From contig JADJZF010000010.1 in the NCBI GenBank assembly GCA_016719395.1, forward strand, positions 1 through 64,000: a stretch of 64,000 bases of DNA, given 5' to 3'. The stretch comes from Candidatus Amarobacter glycogenicus. GTDB lineage: Bacteria > Chloroflexota > Dehalococcoidia > Tepidiformales > Tepidiformaceae. Each line of letters opens with the position of its first letter. Within the stretch, counting starts at the first letter, position 1. A program made the position numbers and the translations under genes. The notes under the pieces are model-generated. The model was not told the origin of the DNA, ran no database searches, and saw nothing but the letters and a program-made list of their open reading frames with translations. Shown here piece by piece: positions 59,037-64,000 of this stretch.

Positions 59037-60289
59037 GTCCCCACGAAGCGCCGGGGGTGGCGGGCCCAGTCCGAAAGCTGGAACCGCAGCCGCGCTCTGC
59101 CCACTCTCCGGTCACCCTCGATGACGAACGGGTCGAGCATCCGTCCGCGATTCTGCCGGTACCAGCCCACCCACCGACTGGCCTCACGTGGCGTGAAACC
59201 GCCGCTCGCCAGCTGCGAAGCGAGCATCGCCCCGAACTCAAGTTTCCGGCACCACGTGAATTGCCGGTCCTCCAGTTGGTGAGCCTTCCCCAGTTCCCTG
59301 TCGAGCAAGTCCAACTCGCCCGCCGCTTCGAGGTAGGCGTACCAGGCCACGTGGAGGCCGCGTTCGACCTCGAGCGTCATCCCGTTGTAGGCACGAGGGT
59401 TGAGGTCGATGAGGAGCCGCTCGTCGCCGCGCTCGATGAACTCGGCCTCGAACATGCCGTGGAACCCGATAGCACGGAGCATCTCGACGAGGCGTTCCGC
59501 CAGTGCCACATCCAGCGAGGCAGTCTCGAAACAGAGGCCGTTGCCGAAGCGACGCGGGAACTGGAGGAGTTTCCGGTGTGCCAGTGCCGCCCAGGTCCCG
59601 CTCTGGCTGAGATACCCCGCAATGTGGTAGATGCGGCGGTCCCGGCCGCCGATGGCTTCCTGCACCAACGGCAGCCGGACATCGGGGCAGGGGACGGCAA
59701 CTTCGTCCCGGAACCGGACGTTGCTCAGCGCCCAGCTGACCGACTCTTCGAGTTCTTCTGCGTTGTTCGCAACCTCTCCGCGGCCCCAATGGAGGTTCCC
59801 GCAGCGGCTCTGTGGCTTGACGATTACCGGGAATTTCAAGTCCCCCGCGCGCTGGCGGACATCGGCCGGACTTCGTGCGAGCCACGTAGCCGGGGCGGCG
59901 ATGCCGTGCGCCTGGCAGGCCTGGTACAGCTCCCACTTCAACGTCACGGTGCGAAACGGCTCACGCGGTGGGACCGTGATGCGCACCGTGGTCTCCGGGT
60001 GAGTGGCGCGAAAGCCGTCCAGCCACCATGAGTCATCCTCGGTCAAAGGGAACACCACCGCTCCCTCATAGCGCGCGATGGCCGATTCGAACCACCGCTC
60101 ATAGGCGGCGTCCCAAAGGGCCGGCGATAACTCGCTGCCCGTGATGGATGTGGATGCCTTGGCTGGATGGCGCCGATAGCTCGACGCCGCCACGAGAGGC
60201 ACTCCCCGGCCACGCAGGTCACGCAGGACATCCATATGTCCTTCGAGCAAGATGGCCGGCGGCAACCCCCCGGGAGACGAAGCTTTCAC
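59009..60289 (-). CDS. ATP-grasp superfamily ligase
   Basis: The 426-residue protein (GTG 60289) has the carbamoyl-phosphate-synthase-like ATP-grasp fold: KWELYQACQAHGIAAPATW, KFPVIVKPQSRCG (ATP lysine, residues ~153-165), QEAIGG, FHGMFEAEFIERGDERLLIDLNPRAYNGMTLEVERGL with the Glu and Asn Mg2+ ligands. Such enzymes form amide or carboxylate-phosphate bonds, often in peptide or lipid synthesis. TAGAAT lies 6 nt before the GTG. It follows a GNAT-like gene on the same strand, and the pair may build a surface or secondary metabolite. Confidence 0.85.
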   Translation of the reverse strand: MKASSPGGLPPAILLEGHMDVLRDLRGRGVPLVAASSYRRHPAKASTSITGSELSPALWDAAYERWFESAIARYEGAVVFPLTEDDSWWLDGFRATHPETTVRITVPPREPFRTVTLKWELYQACQAHGIAAPATWLARSPADVRQRAGDLKFPVIVKPQSRCGNLHWGRGEVANNAEELEESVSWALSNVRFRDEVAVPCPDVRLPLVQEAIGGRDRRIYHIAGYLSQSGTWAALAHRKLLQFPRRFGNGLCFETASLDVALAERLVEMLRAIGFHGMFEAEFIERGDERLLIDLNPRAYNGMTLEVERGLHVAWYAYLEAAGELDLLDRELGKAHQLEDRQFTWCRKLEFGAMLASQLASGGFTPREASRWVGWYRQNRGRMLDPFVIEGDRRVGRARLRFQLSDWARHPRRFVGTYARRESGR

Positions 60290-60295
60290 CGCACG

Positions 60296-60301
60296 ATTCT
60301 A
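60296..60301 (-). promoter_or_regulatory. -10-like TAGAAT for the ATP-grasp gene
   Basis: TAGAAT (5/6 consensus) ends 6 nt before GTG 60289 on the minus strand with no Shine-Dalgarno. Confidence 0.5.
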
Positions 60302-60314
60302 GCCGCCGGCCCGC

Positions 60315-61274
60315 TTAGCGAGCCCGGTTGACCCAGCGTTTCGTGCGCCGCTCCATGGCACGGATGCGGTTGTACGCCCCGGGAAAGTGGCTCAGGCGCC
60401 TTGAGACCTGGCGTCGCGCGACCCGCTCCATCCGTCGGACAGCCGGTTCCCGGCCCACTTTGCCCACCCAGCGAGTGTGTGTGGAGTAGGTGTATTTGTG
60501 CGGCTCCGAACCCATCAGGTAGTCGAACTCCGAGTCCCCTGCGCGGTAAGAAGCCTCCAGCGTGAGGAGCTGCATGACCGAACCCGGCGAGTAGCGCCGG
60601 AGGGCCGGGTCGTGGTCGTACACCATGAGGCGGGAGAGGTGCCGCCCATGGACGCGGTAAGCGATCTGTCCGCTCACCAGCCGTCCTCCGGCGCGGAGGC
60701 TCGATGCGTTGAAAATCCCCCGGCGCCTCAGCTCCCGGTAGAACTCCACCACTTCGGGCCGCGAAAGCACATGATCCCGGCGCGTCAGCGCGAAGTGCGC
60801 CGCTTTCCACCGGATGAGCGTTTCGAAGACTTCCGGGTCGTCATCGAAAAGCCGGTGTTCCACCGGGCCAAGTTCGCGCTCGAGCTTGCGCATCTTCCGG
60901 AGCACGGTCGCAGGGGCGTCGAGCCCCGGAGGCGCCTGGGACCGGGCGAGGAACGTCTCCCAATCCGGGAAGTCCCGCCATGAAACGAACGGGGACGGCC
61001 GGGTCCCGGGAGGGCCGGCCTCTCCTGCCCGTGTCACCGCGACGACGACGTCATCGAGGTATGGCACCCGCGTCCCGCCCGCGACCGTCGCGGGGTCGAG
61101 GGGTTCGCGATACACCGGAAACTGCCAGAGTCCCGTTACCGCCTTTCCGCCGCGGAGTAGCGTACGTACCCGGTAACCTCCGCATTCGGCGATGCCGGAC
61201 GTCGCTCCCGGCATGAATGCGTCGCGCACGGCATCCAGGAACTCGTCTGTGGAGAAGGCTGGCCACTCGATCAT
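60315..61274 (-). CDS. GNAT/FemAB-like acyltransferase (CelD/BcsL-type)
   Basis: ATG 61274 gives 319 residues. The protein has ATVLRKMRKLERELGPVEHRLF, a GNAT-like core (ASSLRAGGRLVSGQIAYRVHGRHLSRLMVYDHDPALRRYSPGSVMQLLTLEASYRAGDSEFDYLMGSEPHKYTY) and a basic C-terminal tail. This ordering matches the acetyltransferase_6/CelD family used in polysaccharide or peptide decoration. Substrate unknown. It is immediately upstream of the ATP-grasp gene on the same strand (25 bp) and follows metH by 17 bp. Confidence 0.78.
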   Translation of the reverse strand: MIEWPAFSTDEFLDAVRDAFMPGATSGIAECGGYRVRTLLRGGKAVTGLWQFPVYREPLDPATVAGGTRVPYLDDVVVAVTRAGEAGPPGTRPSPFVSWRDFPDWETFLARSQAPPGLDAPATVLRKMRKLERELGPVEHRLFDDDPEVFETLIRWKAAHFALTRRDHVLSRPEVVEFYRELRRRGIFNASSLRAGGRLVSGQIAYRVHGRHLSRLMVYDHDPALRRYSPGSVMQLLTLEASYRAGDSEFDYLMGSEPHKYTYSTHTRWVGKVGREPAVRRMERVARRQVSRRLSHFPGAYNRIRAMERRTKRWVNRAR

Positions 61275-61291
61275 TCGGACGACCCCGAGCG

Positions 61292-64000
61292 CTACTTCAC
61301 GACGAAGTAGCGCGCCTCCGGGTGATGCACGATCACGGCGCTGGTGCTCTGTTCCGGATGCCACTGGAAGGTTTCGCTCAGGTGGACGCCTATTCGTTCG
61401 GGCCGGAGCAGCGCCGCCATCTTGGTCTGCTCTTCCAGGTCCGGACAGGCAGGGTAGCCGAAGGAGTAGCGGGCGCCCTGGTAGTGGGCCTGGAACAGGC
61501 TGCGATGATCCGGGCCGTCCTTACCGGCGATTCCGAGCTCTTCACGGACGCGGCCGTGCCACATCTCCGCAAGCGCCTCGGCGCTCTCGACGGAGAACCC
61601 GTGCCAGTGGAGGTAGTCGCGGTACTCGTTCGCGTCGAACAATTCCTTCGCGAACACGCTCGCCCGCTCGCCCATTGTCACGAGCGACATCGCCACGACG
61701 TCGTACTGCGGTCCCCCGCCGCGCGCTTCGTCCACCGAACGGAAGAAATCCGCGATGCACTGGCGGCGACCGGTCGTTTGGCGTGGATAGCTCAGCCGTA
61801 CCGGCTCGCCCGCCGGCCTTCCATCCTCCAGGTCCGGCCAGCAGAGGAGTTCATTCCTGTCCGAAAGGCAGGGGAAGTAGCCGTAGACCACCTGGGGCAC
61901 GAGCATCTGTTCGGAAATCGCTCGCTCCGCCCACCTGCGGAAGATCGGCCGCACTTCCTCATCCACGAACCGCTCGTACTCGGCCTCTCCCCGTTCGCCA
62001 CGGTGGTACTGCCACTGGCCGCGGAACAGCTGGACTTCGTTGATCCAGGGGAAGATGTCTCGCAGCGGTAGCCCGCGGACGACGCGGCTGCCCCAGAACG
62101 GCGGCTCGGGGATCGGCACGTCTCTTGCGACTTGCGACTGGGCATACTCTCTCACGCTCGGTCCGTCGCTGGCGGCATCGTTGCTCCCGGGCACCGTCAC
62201 GCGCACTTCGTCGTAGACCTGGTCGCGGGTGATTTCTGCCCCCCCCCGCGTGAGGATCGGAAGGGGGCGGCCCTCGCGGGCGGCGGGGACGACCTTGTCG
62301 AGCGTCGCGAGGCCCTCGAATGCATCCTGGGCGTAGTACACCGTGCCTTTGTAGACGCGCCTCAAGTCGTCCTCCACGTATCGCCGCGTGAGCGCGGCGC
62401 CGCCAAGGATGACCGGATAGTGGAACAACTCCCGGCTGTTGAGCTCCTCGAGATCCTCGCGCATCACCACCGTGCTTTTCACCAGGAGACCAGAAAGCCC
62501 GATCGCGTCTGCCGAGACTTCCTGCGCTTTCTCGATGATGCTCTGGATCGGCTGCTTGATGCCGATGTTGTAGGTCGTGTACCCGTTGTTGCTCAGGATG
62601 ATGTCGACGAGGTTCTTGCCGATGTCGTGCACGTCCCCTCGCACCGTCGCCAGCACGACCTTCCCCTTCGTCGAGCCGTCGATCTTGTCCATGAACGGTT
62701 CGAGGTGGGCGACTGACTGCTTCATCGTTTCGGCCGATTGGAGCACGAACGGCAGTTGCATCTTCCCCGAACCGAAAAGCTCACCGACCACGCGCATCCC
62801 TTCCAGCAGGTGCTCATTGATGATCGTGAGCGGGTCGAATCGGCCCATCGCTTCGTCCAGGTCGTCGTCCAGTCCGCGCCGGTCGCCATCGATGATCCGC
62901 TGCTGAAGGCGCTGCTCCACGGGTAGCTTCGAACGGTCGGCCTTCGTTTCCTTCGTCGCCTCCATGTTCTCGAAGAGCGAGATGAAGTGGTGGAGCGGAT
63001 CGTATCCCTCGCGCCTGCGGTCATAGATCAGGTCCCGCGCCGTGTTGAGCTGTTCCTCCGGGATGCGGTTCAGCGGGACGATCTGCTTCGCGTTGACGAT
63101 TGCCGAATCAAGACCGTGCTCAACTGCCTCGTACAGGAACACCGAGTTCAGCACCCGCCTCGCGGCAGGTTTCAGCCCGAACGAGCTGTTCGAAATGCCG
63201 AGCGTCGTGTGGATGCCGGGGAACTCCGCCTTCATCTGTTTGATCGCGGCGAAGGTCTCCATTGCGTCTCTGCGCAAGTCCTCCTGGCCGCCCGAGAGCG
63301 GGAACGTCAGGAAGTCGAAGAGCAGATCGCCGGGCTCCATCCCGTATTCGGTGACGGCAAGGTCGTAGATGCGCCGGGCCACTCGCAATTTCCATTCCGT
63401 GGTCCGCGCCTGGCCTTCCTCATCGATGGTCAGGGCGATGGCGGCAGCTCCGTGACGGCGGATCAGCGGAAGCACTCGCCGGATCTTCCGTTCGCCGTCC
63501 TCGAGATTGATCGAGTTGACGATCGACTTGCCCCCGTAGAGCTTCAGCGCCGTCTCGATCACCGGCGGCTCGGTGCTGTCGAAAACCAGCGGCAACGTGG
63601 ACTGCGTGCGTAACGCGGTGGCGACCTGTTCCATGTCGGCGGTACCGTCGCGCCCCACGTAGTCCACCATGACGTCGAGGACGTGCGCGCCCTCCGCCGC
63701 CTGTTCGCGAGCCAGTGCCACCACGCCGTCGAGGTCACCGGCGAGCAGGAGGTCCCGGAACGCTCGTGAACCCGTCGCGTTTGTCCGCTCCCCAATCACC
63801 AGGAACGAGATGTCCTGTTCGATGGGGACGCTCGTGTACAGCGAGGAGACGTTGGCTTCATACGTTCCTTTGCCGCTGCCCAGGAACTCGGAAGCGGCCG
63901 GGCGGAACTTCGGCGCCCGCCGCCCGATCGCCGCGATCGCAGCCTCGAACATCGCCGGTGTGGTCCCGCAGCACCCGGCCACGACGTTCGTCCCGAACTC
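61292..64000 (-). CDS. metH: Methionine synthase, cobalamin-dependent (5' end outside the window)
   Basis: The frame is open to the right edge. Visible parts in order: the end of the homocysteine domain with the zinc ligands NVVAGCCGTTP, the pterin-binding barrel (VIGERTNATGSRAFRDLL, GTADMEQVATAL, INSINLEDGERKI, GISNSSFGLKPAARRVLNSVF), the cap and B12 domain with DVHDIGKN (cobalt-binding His) and GLSGLLVKSTVVM, and the activation domain (FPWINEVQLFRGQWQ, RYSFGYPACPDLEEQTKMAALL) that binds AdoMet. MetH moves methyl from methyl-tetrahydrofolate to homocysteine through cob(I)alamin. A riboswitch, if any, lies outside. Stop TAG at 61292. Confidence 0.95.
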   Translation of the reverse strand, partial: EFGTNVVAGCCGTTPAMFEAAIAAIGRRAPKFRPAASEFLGSGKGTYEANVSSLYTSVPIEQDISFLVIGERTNATGSRAFRDLLLAGDLDGVVALAREQAAEGAHVLDVMVDYVGRDGTADMEQVATALRTQSTLPLVFDSTEPPVIETALKLYGGKSIVNSINLEDGERKIRRVLPLIRRHGAAAIALTIDEEGQARTTEWKLRVARRIYDLAVTEYGMEPGDLLFDFLTFPLSGGQEDLRRDAMETFAAIKQMKAEFPGIHTTLGISNSSFGLKPAARRVLNSVFLYEAVEHGLDSAIVNAKQIVPLNRIPEEQLNTARDLIYDRRREGYDPLHHFISLFENMEATKETKADRSKLPVEQRLQQRIIDGDRRGLDDDLDEAMGRFDPLTIINEHLLEGMRVVGELFGSGKMQLPFVLQSAETMKQSVAHLEPFMDKIDGSTKGKVVLATVRGDVHDIGKNLVDIILSNNGYTTYNIGIKQPIQSIIEKAQEVSADAIGLSGLLVKSTVVMREDLEELNSRELFHYPVILGGAALTRRYVEDDLRRVYKGTVYYAQDAFEGLATLDKVVPAAREGRPLPILTRGGAEITRDQVYDEVRVTVPGSNDAASDGPSVREYAQSQVARDVPIPEPPFWGSRVVRGLPLRDIFPWINEVQLFRGQWQYHRGERGEAEYERFVDEEVRPIFRRWAERAISEQMLVPQVVYGYFPCLSDRNELLCWPDLEDGRPAGEPVRLSYPRQTTGRRQCIADFFRSVDEARGGGPQYDVVAMSLVTMGERASVFAKELFDANEYRDYLHWHGFSVESAEALAEMWHGRVREELGIAGKDGPDHRSLFQAHYQGARYSFGYPACPDLEEQTKMAALLRPERIGVHLSETFQWHPEQSTSAVIVHHPEARYFVVK

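Noticed and set aside
61292..64000. Cobalamin riboswitch for metH
   Set aside because: The 5' region of metH lies outside the window, so nothing can be said.
1..64000. CRISPR arrays, tRNA or rRNA genes, IS elements
   Set aside because: No regularly spaced repeats, cloverleaf sequences, rRNA blocks or transposase-like proteins were seen.

Overview
The window is high-GC, densely coded bacterial DNA with overlapping ATGA/GTGA gene starts, no rRNA, tRNA or CRISPR that I could see, and no integrase or transposase. The mix of acyl-CoA enzymes, tandem LytR-CpsA-Psr proteins, a MoxR/DUF58/transglutaminase operon, Tat-type lipoproteins, a truncated PPDK-like enzyme and a short protein of a type I associate with Chloroflexota suggests a free-living heterotrophic Chloroflexota (Tepidiformales/SAR202-like). 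That placement is inference, not a database result.

Layout. 1-4.9 kb: plus-strand acyl-CoA operon (MaoC, acyl-CoA dehydrogenase, MaoC, CaiB/BaiF transferase, CitE-like lyase) interrupted by a VapBC-type toxin-antitoxin pair. 4.9-8.4 kb: minus-strand HTH regulator and a three-gene flavin electron-transfer module (FMN-binding protein, ApbE, RnfD-like). 8.6-11.4 kb: c-di-GMP/HDOD signalling operon. 11.4-16.9 kb: pyruvate kinase, a frameshifted hypothetical gene, a penicillin-acylase-family hydrolase and YchF. 17-20.7 kb: oligopeptide-type ABC importer (two permeases and a Tat lipoprotein, no ATPase) ending in a clear intrinsic terminator. 20.8-25.9 kb: MGMT and the moxR-DUF58-transglutaminase operon, whose transglutaminase domain lacks its catalytic Cys and His. 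26-30.3 kb: TetR and MMPL exporter with repeated palindromes, then an acyl-CoA dehydrogenase. 30.3-36.3 kb: two LCP proteins, a small metallopeptidase, several conserved short genes, RimI and a PilZ protein. 36.4-42.7 kb: DUF4838 protein, PBP-CapA protein, second HDOD protein, acyl-CoA ligase.

42.6-46.7 kb: a five-gene ABC exporter operon lies between two 86-bp direct copies (85/86 identical) of the 3' end of the acyl-CoA ligase gene, the strongest sign of DNA insertion in the window. 46.7-55.9 kb: lipoprotein, RdgB, Zn-dehydrogenase, HAD phosphatase, a frameshifted alpha/beta hydrolase, a pair of PEP-utilising phosphotransferase-like proteins each with a phosphohistidine domain, a second alpha/beta hydrolase and a PPOX-class oxidoreductase. 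55.9-64 kb: MFS transporter, V8-like secreted protease, hypothetical protein, ATP-grasp ligase, GNAT/FemAB-like protein and MetH (cut by the right edge).

Two window-wide patterns stand out. First, at least nine genes have a -10-like hexamer (TACACT, TAGAAT, TAGACT, CAGAAT, TACCAT) only 6-8 nt before the start codon and no Shine-Dalgarno, which suggests leaderless mRNAs. Second, four genes carry single short indels, mostly in homopolymer or dinucleotide runs (13,288; 34,014; 49,927; 57,283). These could be real lesions or residual assembly errors, and they create misleading fused or split reading frames.
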